Shown piece by piece: positions 35,034 to 43,415 of a stretch of DNA of 64,000 bases. Below the pieces are notes generated by a model, which had not been told where the DNA came from, did no database searches, and saw only the letters and a list, made by a program, of their open reading frames with translations. Location of the stretch: positions 2,356,001 to 2,420,000 of the forward strand of contig OY968767.1 of assembly GCA_963695375.1 (NCBI GenBank), written 5' to 3'. Made by a program: the position numbers and the translations under genes. Source of the DNA: JACCVL01 sp963695375 (GTDB lineage Bacteria; Actinomycetota; Actinomycetes; Propionibacteriales; Nocardioidaceae). Every line of letters starts with the position of its first letter. Within the stretch, counting starts at the first letter, position 1.

Positions 35034-37897
35034 ACGCCCGCCTCGGAGACCGGCTCGATCGCGACCGCGCAGAACTTGTATTCGGGGATCTTCCCCACCG
35101 GGTCGATCTCGTCGGTCGTCAACAGGTTGGCTGCCGCCTCACGGAAGTGGAACGGGATGAAGCAGTTGCCCGGTGCCTCTCGGGCGGAGACCCGCACGTT
35201 CAACGAGATCCGGCCGCGGCGCGACCGCACCTGCACCATCGCGCCGTCCCGGACATTGAGCCGAGCCGCGTCGTCGGCGTGCAGGTAGACCTCGGCCCGC
35301 GGTGCGATGGTGTCCAGCGCGTACGAGCGGCGCGTCATCGACCCGGTGTGCCAGTGCTCCAGCAGCCGGCCGGTGTTGAGCACGAACGGGAACTCCTCGT
35401 CCGGCAGCTCCCTGGCCGGCAGCCACTCGGCGGGGACCAGGTGCGCCAGCCCGTCCGACGTGTTGAACCGCTCGTCGAACATCACCACGGTTCCGTCGGT
35501 GTGCTCGGGGTCGGAGTTCGGGTACAGCTTCCCGCTCGACCCCAGGTTGTCGTAGCCGAGGTTGGCGTAGCTCGGCATCAGCTCGACCATCTCCTCGAAC
35601 ACCTCGCGCGGTGACTCGTAGTCCCAGTCCAGCCCGAGCCGGCGGGCGATGTCCTGCGTGATCTGCCAGTCCGCCCGAGCCTGACCGGGCGGGTCGAGGA
35701 CCTTGCGGCCGAGCTGCACCCGCCGGTCGGTGTTGGTGTAGGTGCCGTCCTTCTCCAGGTACGAGGTCGCCGGCAGGATGACGTCGGCGAACTCCGCGGT
35801 CTCGGTGATGAAGATGTCCTGCACGACCAGGAAGTCCAGCGCCGACAAAGCCTTGCGGACCTTGTTGATGTTCGGGTCGGACAGGAAGGGGTTCTCCCCC
35901 ATCATGTACATCCCGCGGACCCCGCCGGTGAGCACCGAGCCGATGATCTCGGTCACGGTGAGACCGCGCTGCGGGTCCAGCTCGGTGCCCCAGGCGGACT
36001 CGAAGCGCCCGCGCAGGTCGTCGCCTTCCACGGACTGGTAGTCGGGGAGGAACATCGGGATCAGCCCGGAGTCCGACGCGCCCTGCACGTTGTTCTGCCC
36101 GCGCAGCGGGTGCAGCCCGCTGCCGGGCTTGCCGACGTTGCCGGTGATCGAGCACATCGCGATCAGGCAGCGAGCGTTGTCGGTGCCGGTGGTGTGCTGG
36201 GAGATCCCCATCCCCCAGAAGATGACGCCGGCCTGCGCCTCACCCCACACCCGCGCCACCTGGCGGATCAGGTCGGCCGACACGCCGGTGATCTGTTCGG
36301 CCCGCTCCGGCGGATAGTCGGCGACGGTCGCCTTCAGCGCGTCGTAGTTGGACGTGCGGGTGGCGACGAACTCGTGGTCGACTAGATCGAGCCGGATCAG
36401 CTCGTGCATCACGGCGTTGTAGAAGGCGACGTCGGTCCCCGGCTTGATCTGACAGAACAGGTCGGCGTGGTCGGCGACCTTGTCCGCCCGCGGGTCGATG
36501 TAGATGATCGTCGTGCCCTGCCGCCTGGCCTGCTTGAAGAACGACGAGGCCACCGGGTGGTTGGCGGTCGCGTTGCTGCCGGTGATGATCGCGACGTCGG
36601 AGTTCATGACGTCGCCATAGGTCGTGGAGACCGCGCCGGACCCGATCCCCTCGAACAGCGCCGCCACGCTGGACGCATGGCAGAGCCGGGTGCAGTGGTC
36701 GACGTTGTTGTTGCGGAAGCCGGTCCGGACCAGCTTCTGGAACAGGTACGCCTCCTCGTTCGAGCACTTCGCCGAGCCGAAGCCGGCCAGCGACCCGTTG
36801 CCGTGCTCGTCAAGGATGCCGGCCAGCCGCTCCCCGACGAGGTCGAGCGCCTCCTCCCAGGTCGCCTCCCGGAAGTGCGGAAGCACCTCCTCGTAGGGCA
36901 CCAGACCGCCCGCCTTGCGGCGGCGGCCGGCGCGGCCGCCACGCTCGTCGTCGAAGTCGCCGCGGACGTCTGCCGACAGCGGTCCCTTCGGGTAGGCGCT
37001 GTCGACCCGGATCAGCGGCACGGTGAGCCGCTGGGGCGACGCGGCGTAGTCCCATCCGTAGCGACCCTTGACGCAGAGTCGGCCCTGGGAGCCCGGCTGC
37101 TCGCGTCCCTCCGCGAAGGCGATGGCACCGCGTTCACGGTCGACGAAGTAGGTCAGAGCGCAGCCGACCCCGCAGTAGGGGCACACGCTGTCGACCGCCT
37201 CGAGCTCGGTCCGCGGCCGGATCGGCACGTCGTTGATCGGCTTGTTGGTCAGCGCCCCGGTCGGGCAGGCTGCCACGCACTCCCCGCAGGTGACGCAGGA
37301 CGACGAGCCCATCGGGTCGTCCAGGTCGAACGCGATCCGGGTGGAGTAGCCCTTGCCGCTGCGGCCGATCACGTCGTTGCCCTGGATGTCGTCGCAGGCG
37401 CGGACGCACCGGTCGCAGAGGATGCAGGAGTCGTGGTCGACGGCGATCACCGGGTTGGACAGGTCGGTGCCGCGGCCGGACCCGCGGGGCAGATCCGGCG
37501 TCAGCACGTCCAGTCCGTTGGCAAGGTCCAGCAGCAGGTTGTCCCCGGTCGTCGTCTGCTTCGGGTCCGCTTCGGGCGGCGGTTGGTCGGCGACGAGCAG
37601 CTCGGTCAGCACCGCCCGGCTGCGGGTGAGCTCCTCCGACGAGGTGGTCACCTGCATCCCGTCCTCGCACGGCCGGACGCAGGCGGCGGCGTAGACCCGG
37701 CCGCCGGTGTCCACGACGCACATCCGGCACACCCCGACCGGGTCGTAGCGCTCGTCGTGACAGAGCACCGGGATGTCGATGCCGACGTCCCGGGCGGCGG
37801 TCCAGATCGTGGTCCCCTCGGGCACGCTGAGCTCGCGGCCGTCGATGGTCACCGACACCGTGCGTACCGGAGCCGACGTGTCGGCGGTCATCGTCAT
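35030..37897 (-). CDS. Formate dehydrogenase alpha subunit (FdsA-like, cysteine form)
   Basis: Mo/W-bis-MGD oxidoreductase of 955 residues. N-terminal [2Fe-2S] (C46, C57, C60, C73); two ferredoxin-like [4Fe-4S] clusters (C158/161/164/168 and C201/204/207/211); the cofactor-domain cluster CPYCGVGC...C275; and the catalytic block DHCTRLCHASS with cysteine at 406 where selenoenzymes have Sec. C-terminal MGD-binding domain ends with REAAANLLT. The ATG at 37897 has GAGAGG upstream and lies 5 nt past the start of the aldehyde oxidoreductase stop codon. No FdhD sulfurtransferase gene is in the window. Cytoplasmic: no Tat signal. Confidence 0.93.
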   Translation of the reverse strand: MTMTADTSAPVRTVSVTIDGRELSVPEGTTIWTAARDVGIDIPVLCHDERYDPVGVCRMCVVDTGGRVYAAACVRPCEDGMQVTTSSEELTRSRAVLTELLVADQPPPEADPKQTTTGDNLLLDLANGLDVLTPDLPRGSGRGTDLSNPVIAVDHDSCILCDRCVRACDDIQGNDVIGRSGKGYSTRIAFDLDDPMGSSSCVTCGECVAACPTGALTNKPINDVPIRPRTELEAVDSVCPYCGVGCALTYFVDRERGAIAFAEGREQPGSQGRLCVKGRYGWDYAASPQRLTVPLIRVDSAYPKGPLSADVRGDFDDERGGRAGRRRKAGGLVPYEEVLPHFREATWEEALDLVGERLAGILDEHGNGSLAGFGSAKCSNEEAYLFQKLVRTGFRNNNVDHCTRLCHASSVAALFEGIGSGAVSTTYGDVMNSDVAIITGSNATANHPVASSFFKQARRQGTTIIYIDPRADKVADHADLFCQIKPGTDVAFYNAVMHELIRLDLVDHEFVATRTSNYDALKATVADYPPERAEQITGVSADLIRQVARVWGEAQAGVIFWGMGISQHTTGTDNARCLIAMCSITGNVGKPGSGLHPLRGQNNVQGASDSGLIPMFLPDYQSVEGDDLRGRFESAWGTELDPQRGLTVTEIIGSVLTGGVRGMYMMGENPFLSDPNINKVRKALSALDFLVVQDIFITETAEFADVILPATSYLEKDGTYTNTDRRVQLGRKVLDPPGQARADWQITQDIARRLGLDWDYESPREVFEEMVELMPSYANLGYDNLGSSGKLYPNSDPEHTDGTVVMFDERFNTSDGLAHLVPAEWLPARELPDEEFPFVLNTGRLLEHWHTGSMTRRSYALDTIAPRAEVYLHADDAARLNVRDGAMVQVRSRRGRISLNVRVSAREAPGNCFIPFHFREAAANLLTTDEIDPVGKIPEYKFCAVAIEPVSEAGV

Positions 37898-37901
37898 GGG
37901 G

Positions 37902-39698
37902 TCAACCCTCTCCACCGTTGGGGGCGCTGTCCAGCATCACACGGCCGTCGCGATCCAGCCCGCGGGCGGCGTAGTAGCCGTCGATGAGAAGCCGCAGCCG
38001 CTCCGGGCTCAGCCGGGCCTCCCGGCCGGACGCGAGCTGCACCGGCTCCCGCAGCAGCCGCTCGGGCAGCCAGTCGTCGGCCGGCGTCCAGCCCTCGCGC
38101 AGGTTGTACGCGCGCTTGAGCAGCACGATCCGACGGGCGGTGGCGCGCAGCTCGGCACCGTCCATCGACCAGCCGGTCACCGTGGACAGCAGCGCCGCCC
38201 ACTCCTCGAACGGGTCGGTGAAGACGCCGCGCAGGAACTTGCACAAGATCATGGAGTCCATCACCGCCGCGCGGTCCTCGGTCTCCACCGCGGCCGCGAC
38301 GTGGGCGGAGCCGCCGTCGAACCGGTCCAGGTCCCCGGACAGGTCCGCCTCGTAGGCACCCGACCGGTTGTGGTCGGCGCCGCGAGCGTTCACCGCCAGC
38401 CCGAGCGCCATCGCGTGCAGCGTCCGCGGCTCGTAGCCGGGCAGCTCCATCCCCTTGACGTGCGGTGCGAAGTCCGCCGACTTCCCGCCGACGCGCTCGG
38501 CCGCTCGCCGCGAGCCCTCGGCGAGCAGGGCGCCCAGGCCGGTGCGGGCCCCGATCTCGTCCAGCGCGCGCAACAGCGCCGACCCGTCCCCGAAACGCAG
38601 CCACGGTGCGTCGATCAGGCCGAGTTCGGCGCACTCCATCGCCCAGGCGATGGTGCCGCCGGCGGAGATGGTGTCCAGGCCCAGCGCGTCGCAGCGGGCG
38701 CTGGCGGCGAGCACGTCGTCCGGGTCGGAGACTCCGCACATCGGCCCGAGCGCGAAGACGTTCTCGTACTCGACGCGGGTCCGGCTGCCGTCCTTGCCGG
38801 CGTAGATGTGCTCGCAGCCGATCGAGCAGGACGCGCAGCTGTTGCGGGCGACCTGCCGCAGCTCCGAGATGTCCTCGGCGGCCAGCCGTGGCGCCTGCTC
38901 GAAGGTCGCTGCGGAGAAGTTCCGGGTCGGCAGCGTGGACAGCGCGTTGAACGCCAGCAGGTTGGCCAGGGTGCCGAGGTCGCGGTACTTCGCCGTCGCC
39001 TTCCCGAGCGACCGGGCCCGCAGGTCCCGGGCGGCAGCGAGCACGGCCGACCGGTCGGCAGGCTCGACCTTGGTGGCCGCGTGCACCGCCACCGCCTTGA
39101 TCCGTTTGGCTCCCAGCACGGCTCCGAGGCCACCCCGACCGGCGTGCCGGCCGTCGTGCGACACCGTCGCGTACCGGACCCGCTGCTCCCCCGCCGGGCC
39201 GATCGCCGCGATCCGCCAGCCCGCCCCGAGCCGGGCGCGCAGCGCCTGCTCGGCGTCGGCCGCCGGCAGGCCCCACACGTCGTCGGCGGGTTCGAGCCGG
39301 GCCCCGGCGCCGTCGACGAGCAGCACCGACGGCTCTGCAGCCGCACCGCGCACGACCAGCGCGTCGTGGCCGGTCAGCTTGCCGGCGATGGCGAAGTGGC
39401 TGGACGCCAGGGCGTCGGTCAACAGCCCGGTGAGCGGCGACTTCGCCACCACGGCGAACTTCGCGCTGGTGGTCAGCGGGGTGCCGACCAGCGGGGAGAA
39501 GCAGAACGCCAGCGGAGCCTCCGGCGCGAGCGGGTCGACTCCCGCCGGGGCCAGCTCCCAGAGCAGCCAGGCCCCGAGCCCGGCACCGCCGAGGTGCTCC
39601 CGCAACACCTGGTCCGACAGCGGCAGCACGCTGCTGTCGCCCGTGCCCACGTCGACGACCAGCGCCTTACCGAAGTAGCCCCCTGCACCCGCAGTCAC
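37902..39698 (-). CDS. aor: Aldehyde:ferredoxin oxidoreductase family (tungstopterin) protein
   Basis: Protein of 598 residues of the AOR family, normally a tungsten enzyme oxidising aldehydes to acids. The N-terminal domain binds the pterin (GRGGLGAVLGAKRIKA at about 187). The [4Fe-4S] ligands are C288, C291, C295 (SCASCSIGC) and C486 (DSMILCKF), the standard set. The GTG at 39698 is 4 nt after the mobA stop. AORs are rare in actinobacteria. No ferredoxin gene is adjacent, so electrons may go to the NAD-linked subunit encoded two genes on; this is inference. Confidence 0.93.
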   Translation of the reverse strand: MTAGAGGYFGKALVVDVGTGDSSVLPLSDQVLREHLGGAGLGAWLLWELAPAGVDPLAPEAPLAFCFSPLVGTPLTTSAKFAVVAKSPLTGLLTDALASSHFAIAGKLTGHDALVVRGAAAEPSVLLVDGAGARLEPADDVWGLPAADAEQALRARLGAGWRIAAIGPAGEQRVRYATVSHDGRHAGRGGLGAVLGAKRIKAVAVHAATKVEPADRSAVLAAARDLRARSLGKATAKYRDLGTLANLLAFNALSTLPTRNFSAATFEQAPRLAAEDISELRQVARNSCASCSIGCEHIYAGKDGSRTRVEYENVFALGPMCGVSDPDDVLAASARCDALGLDTISAGGTIAWAMECAELGLIDAPWLRFGDGSALLRALDEIGARTGLGALLAEGSRRAAERVGGKSADFAPHVKGMELPGYEPRTLHAMALGLAVNARGADHNRSGAYEADLSGDLDRFDGGSAHVAAAVETEDRAAVMDSMILCKFLRGVFTDPFEEWAALLSTVTGWSMDGAELRATARRIVLLKRAYNLREGWTPADDWLPERLLREPVQLASGREARLSPERLRLLIDGYYAARGLDRDGRVMLDSAPNGGEG

Positions 39699-39702
39699 GT
39701 GA

Positions 39703-40545
39703 TCACCCGCCCGCGTCCGCGGAGACGAAGGTGACGGCGTCCCCGGAGACCAGCGGGGTGCCGCCGTCCCGCGTCACCCGCTCTCCGTTGACCGCCGCCA
39801 CGACGTGCCGATCGAAGGGCACCCCAGCCGCCTCGGCGGCGGCCCGGACGGTCGCGGCCCGGACGGTGCGCGGCTGCCGGCCGCCGGCGGTCGCCAGGAC
39901 GCCGAACCGCTCCACCAGCACCTCGGGCGCCGGCCGGGCCAACGCCCGCTCGTAGTCGGGGTAGTCGTTGACGTTGACCACCGACTCGAGCCGCGGGTCG
40001 GCCGCGGCCAGCGACGGGTCGCGGAGCAGAGCACCGTCATCCAGCCGGTGGACCCGGCAGCGGTCGAGGAGGAACGCCGGCTTTCGCTGGCCGTCGGCGA
40101 GCAGCCGCTCGATCTCGGCGGCGAGACCAGGACGGTAGGCCGCCGCCATCGGCTGCCGGAACCCGCCGGCCATGGGAAGCACGACGTCGTCGTCGTCACC
40201 CATCGCGGCGACCACGCAGCCGACGAAGGCGGTGTGCAGGAACGGCAGGTCGGTCGAGCAGCAGAAGACGACGTCGGCGCGCCCCACCAGCGCGCGCAGC
40301 CCGACCGCGAGTCCCTGTAACGGGCCGAGCCCCTCCTCGGGGTCGTCGGCGATCTCGACCTCCGCGGGCAGCGCGGGCAGCGACTGACCCGGCGCCCGCA
40401 CCACCACCACGGGTCCGTCGGTCGCGCGGGTGACCACCCCGACCGTGCGGCGCAGCAGGGTGGACCCGTGCCACGGCAGCGCGGCCTTGCTCGTCCCCAT
40501 CCGGGACGAGCGCCCCCCCGCGAGCACCACACCGGCCGTCCGCAC
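39703..40545 (-). CDS. mobA: MobA nucleotidyltransferase fused to a MoaD/ThiS-like domain
   Basis: Protein of 280 residues. Residues 1-200 are MobA-like: AGVVLAGGRSSRMGTSKAALP (GTP-binding LxGGxxxRMGxxK), DDPEEGLGPLQGL, STDLPFL, VNVNDYPDY. Residues 204-280 look like a MoaD/ThiS ubiquitin-like fold (VERFGVLATAGG, AAVNGERV, SGDAVTFVSADAGG) ending in the Gly-Gly that in MoaD carries the thiocarboxylate. A nucleotide transferase and a sulfur carrier would thus be one chain. GTG start at 40545. It heads the aor-fdh-moeA operon. Confidence 0.88.
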   Translation of the reverse strand: MRTAGVVLAGGRSSRMGTSKAALPWHGSTLLRRTVGVVTRATDGPVVVVRAPGQSLPALPAEVEIADDPEEGLGPLQGLAVGLRALVGRADVVFCCSTDLPFLHTAFVGCVVAAMGDDDDVVLPMAGGFRQPMAAAYRPGLAAEIERLLADGQRKPAFLLDRCRVHRLDDGALLRDPSLAAADPRLESVVNVNDYPDYERALARPAPEVLVERFGVLATAGGRQPRTVRAATVRAAAEAAGVPFDRHVVAAVNGERVTRDGGTPLVSGDAVTFVSADAGG

Positions 40546-40649
40546 GCTGCCGACTGTAATCCGGCTCCGGACGACGGGCAGACCGGGGCCGTTCGGCGCG
40601 GGTCGGCGCGGTTCGTGCCGACCATCGTCTGCCCGGGTCGGTGCGTGTC

Positions 40650-40678
40650 TTGTGCAATGCGTTAGCGCAGACTAACGT
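40650..40678 (+). promoter_or_regulatory. Promoter of the ArsR cassette
   Basis: A -35 box TTGTGC (40650-40655) and a -10 box TAACGT (40673-40678) are 17 nt apart. The -10 ends 7 nt before the GTG at 40686, so the transcript should be leaderless or nearly so. Confidence 0.7.
40660..40677. promoter_or_regulatory. Probable ArsR operator
   Basis: Inverted repeat CGTTAG-N6-CTAACG lies over the spacer and -10 box of the promoter. A dimeric regulator bound here would block RNA polymerase, so self-repression by the first gene of the cassette is likely. Confidence 0.6.
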
Positions 40679-40685
40679 ATTTTGG

Positions 40686-40991
40686 GTGATCGACGCCTTC
40701 TCCGCCGCGGCCGAGCCGAACCGGCGGCGCATCCTGCAGTTGCTGGCGTCACGGCCGCGCACCGTCAGCGAGGTTGCGGCCGATTTCACGGTGACCCGGT
40801 CCGCGGTCTCCCAGCACCTGCTGGTGCTGGCCGAGGCCGGCCTGGTCGATGCGGACAAGGTCGGCCGCCAGCGGATCTATCGGGTCCGGCCGTCCGGTCT
40901 GAGCCGATTGCAGGCCGAGATCGACAAGTTCTGGACCGACGAGCTCGACTCGCTCGTCGCCGACGCGCGCGAACTAAGGAGGCAACGATGA
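40686..40991 (+). CDS. ArsR family transcriptional regulator
   Basis: Winged-helix repressor of 101 residues. AEPNRRRILQLLASRPRTVSEVAADF and TRSAVSQHLLVLAEAGLV give the helix-turn-helix. There is no metal-binding CxC or other cysteine motif, so it is of the non-metal subgroup that is often paired with SRPBCC proteins. The GTG at 40686 is preferred to 40641 because the promoter -10 box lies between them. Its stop overlaps the next start (ATGA). Confidence 0.92.
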   Translation: MIDAFSAAAEPNRRRILQLLASRPRTVSEVAADFTVTRSAVSQHLLVLAEAGLVDADKVGRQRIYRVRPSGLSRLQAEIDKFWTDELDSLVADARELRRQR

Positions 40992-41968
40992 GCTTCTCCA
41001 TCAGTACTGTCCTGCCGGTCACGCCCGACGAGGCGTTTGCCCTCATCACCGAGCCGGAGCGGCTGCGCCGATGGCAGACCGTGTCCGCGGTCGTCGACCT
41101 GCGGGCAGGCGGCACGTATCGGTGGACCGTGACGCCCGGACACATCGCCGCGGGTACGTACCGTGAGGTCGAGCCCGGTAGGCGGATCGTGTTCGGCTGG
41201 GGCTGGGAGGGCAGCGACGCCCTCGGCCCCGACGCATCGACGGTGACCGTCACGGTGGAGCCCGCCGACGAAGGCTCGCTGGTGACGCTGGTGCACGAGG
41301 GGCTCACCGGGGAGCAGGCCGCCATGCACGCCGAGGGGTGGCACCACTACTTCGAGCGGTTGGAGAAGCTGGCCGCCACCGGTGAGGCAGGTCTTGACCC
41401 CTGGTCTCTGACAGCCGAGGAGCTGACGCCGGTTACCGCGGCCGAGGCCGCCTTGGCGGTCGTCCAGCCGGTCCTCCGCAACCTGACTGCCGCGGACCAG
41501 CCGAAGCAGACCCCCTGCACCGAGCTCACCTGCCACCAGCTCGCCGAGCACCTGCTCGACTCGCTGACCGGGCTGGGGGCGATGGCCGGTGTGAGTGTCG
41601 TGAGCCCCCATCGGGGGTCGCTGGAGAACCGGGTCTCGATCACTGCGGGGCAGGCCATCGACGGCTGGCGTCGGGTCGACCTCGCAGGGACCGTGCCGGG
41701 CCCCGGCGGATCCGAGCTCCCGGCCTCGTTCGCCGCTGGCATCCTCCCGGTGGAGCTCCTGCTCCACGGGTGGGACCTCGCCCAGGGCAGCGGCCAGCCG
41801 ATGCACGCCCCCGACCAGCTCGTCGACTACGTCCGCGGCCTCGCCGAGACCCTCGTTCCCGGCGGGCGCGAAGGCGACTCCTTCGCCGCTGAGGTCACCC
41901 CCGCCGAGGGGGCGAGCGCCCTCGATCGGCTCGCGGCCTACTCGGGCCGCCGTCCCCTTGCGACCTGA
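40988..41968 (+). CDS. SRPBCC (AHSA1-type) protein fused to a TIGR03086-type domain
   Basis: Protein of 326 residues. Residues 1-135 are an AHSA1-like SRPBCC ligand-binding domain (VTPDEAFALITEPERLRRWQ, GTYREVEPGRRIVFGWGWE, GWHHYFERLEKLA). From about 150 it is a DinB-like helical domain of the TIGR03086/MDMPI type (CTELTCHQLAEHLLDSL, PVELLLHGWDLAQGSGQ). The usual metal ligands are only partly recognisable. It is coupled to the ArsR gene by an ATGA overlap. Function unknown; such pairs usually handle small molecules or stress. Confidence 0.85.
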   Translation: MSFSISTVLPVTPDEAFALITEPERLRRWQTVSAVVDLRAGGTYRWTVTPGHIAAGTYREVEPGRRIVFGWGWEGSDALGPDASTVTVTVEPADEGSLVTLVHEGLTGEQAAMHAEGWHHYFERLEKLAATGEAGLDPWSLTAEELTPVTAAEAALAVVQPVLRNLTAADQPKQTPCTELTCHQLAEHLLDSLTGLGAMAGVSVVSPHRGSLENRVSITAGQAIDGWRRVDLAGTVPGPGGSELPASFAAGILPVELLLHGWDLAQGSGQPMHAPDQLVDYVRGLAETLVPGGREGDSFAAEVTPAEGASALDRLAAYSGRRPLAT

Positions 41969-42007
41969 CCACCGTCCCGACCCACCACCTCCAGACAGGA
42001 GAACCCC

Positions 42008-42343
42008 ATGAACACCTACGTCTTCGTCTACCACGCCCCCACCCCGCCGGCCGGCGCCGTTGCTCCGACGCCGGAGCAGATGCAGACGGTGATGGCCGAG
42101 TGGAACGCCTGGGCGGGCAAGGTCGGGGACAGGATGATCGACTTCGGCACGCCGCTGACCGGCGGCATCCGAGTCGGTCCCGACGGCACCGCGCCCAGCG
42201 ACCGTGAGGTCACGGGCTACTCGATCCTGCAGGCCGACGACCTGGATGCCGCCGTCGACCTGGCCCGCAGCCACCCGCACCTCACCATGCCCGGTGGCTG
42301 CGAGATCGAGGTGCACACGGTCCTGCCCGTCCCGGGGACCTGA
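42008..42343 (+). CDS. YCII/DGPF-domain protein
   Basis: Protein of 111 residues of the YCII-like (DGPF) family: MNTYVFVYHAP, MAEWNAWAGKVGDRMIDFGTPL, and C-terminal LARSHPHL, PGGCEIEVHTVLPV. Such dimeric barrels often follow ArsR-SRPBCC pairs in actinobacteria. The ATG at 42008 has AGGAG upstream. It is 39 nt after the previous stop and is the last gene of the cassette. Confidence 0.88.
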   Translation: MNTYVFVYHAPTPPAGAVAPTPEQMQTVMAEWNAWAGKVGDRMIDFGTPLTGGIRVGPDGTAPSDREVTGYSILQADDLDAAVDLARSHPHLTMPGGCEIEVHTVLPVPGT

Positions 42344-42410
42344 CTGCCGCGGCGGGCCGTGAGGTCTCCCCTCGTCGGACAATGATCAGGCAGTCGTCGG
42401 GCGCGGCCGG

Positions 42411-43415
42411 TCACGCCTGGGCGCGGGGGTGCGCCGCGGCGTAGACCTCGCGGAGCTTGTCCACCGTGACCAGCGTGTAGACCTGCGTGGTGGTGACCGA
42501 GGCGTGCCCGAGCAGCTCCTGCACGACGCGCACGTCCGCTCCGCCGTCGAGCAGGTGAGTGGCGAAGCTGTGCCGCAGCGTGTGCGGCGACACGGCGGCG
42601 GTGACGCCGGCGCGGTCGGCCGCTCTGGCCAGCACCGTCCACGCGCTCTGCCGGGACAGCCGCCCGCCGCGGGCGTTCACGAACACCGCCGGGGTGCCGG
42701 TGCCGAGCCCGGCCAGCCGGGGGCGGGCCCGCACCAGGTACGCCTGCACCGCGGCCACCGCGTAGGAACCGACCGGGACCACCCGTTCGGTGCCGCCCTT
42801 GCCGCGCAGCCGCACGGCGCCCTCCGGCGCGGCCTCGGGCGCGTCGACCGGCTCGTCGACCGGATCGAGCTGCAGGTCGTCGATGTCGAGGCCGACCGCC
42901 TCGGAGATCCGTGCGCCGGTGCCGTAGAGCAGCTCGAGCAGCGCCCGGTCGCGCAGCGCGAGGGCGGTGCCGGGCGACCCCGCCGCGGCCAGGATGGCGG
43001 CCACGTCGTCGACCGGCAGCGCCTTCGGCAGCCGGCGGGGCGGGCGGGGCGGGCGCACGGTCGCCGCGGCGTCGGTGCTGGTGGCGCCCTCGCGCAGGCA
43101 GAACCGGTGCAGGCCGCGGACGGCGACCACCGCGCGAGCTGCGCTGCTGGCCGACAGCGGCTGGTGGGTCTCGTCGCCGGCCCTGAGCCGGGCGAGGAAG
43201 CCCGCGACGTGCTCCTCACCGACCTGCTCGACCTCGTCGATTCCGCTGTCGGCGAGGTAGTCGAGGTAGCGGCGGAGGTCGCGACGGTACGACGTGACGC
43301 TGTTGCGGGCGAGCCCGCGCTCGACGACGAGGTGGTCGAGGAAGGACGAGACCGCCTCGGCGACGGAGGGAGCGACCGCGCCGGTCAGGCGAGCACCTCG
43401 TCCAGGGCCAGGCAC
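42411..43415 (-). CDS. xerD: Tyrosine recombinase XerD
   Basis: Site-specific recombinase that resolves chromosome dimers at dif. N-terminal SAM-like domain (FLDHLVVERGLARNSVTSYRRDLRRYL); catalytic domain with R (GARISEAVGL), K (RGKGG), HTLRHSFATHLL (HxxR), LLGHAS (H) and the nucleophile in TTQVYT. The start is unclear: the GTG at 43415 overlaps ald by 31 nt, while a CTG at 43388 would form a CTGA overlap with GAGGTG 6 nt upstream. It is followed by a convergent gene. Its conserved place after pyrG-Nudix shows it is the housekeeping XerD, not a phage integrase. Confidence 0.93.
   Translation of the reverse strand: MPGPGRGARLTGAVAPSVAEAVSSFLDHLVVERGLARNSVTSYRRDLRRYLDYLADSGIDEVEQVGEEHVAGFLARLRAGDETHQPLSASSAARAVVAVRGLHRFCLREGATSTDAAATVRPPRPPRRLPKALPVDDVAAILAAAGSPGTALALRDRALLELLYGTGARISEAVGLDIDDLQLDPVDEPVDAPEAAPEGAVRLRGKGGTERVVPVGSYAVAAVQAYLVRARPRLAGLGTGTPAVFVNARGGRLSRQSAWTVLARAADRAGVTAAVSPHTLRHSFATHLLDGGADVRVVQELLGHASVTTTQVYTLVTVDKLREVYAAAHPRAQA

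Noticed and set aside
35030..37897. Selenocysteine in formate dehydrogenase
   Set aside because: The position in DHCTRLCHASS is an ordinary cysteine codon; no in-frame TGA.
42411..43415. XerD as a phage or island integrase
   Set aside because: It keeps the housekeeping position after pyrG and Nudix and has normal XerD length and motifs; no phage genes nearby.
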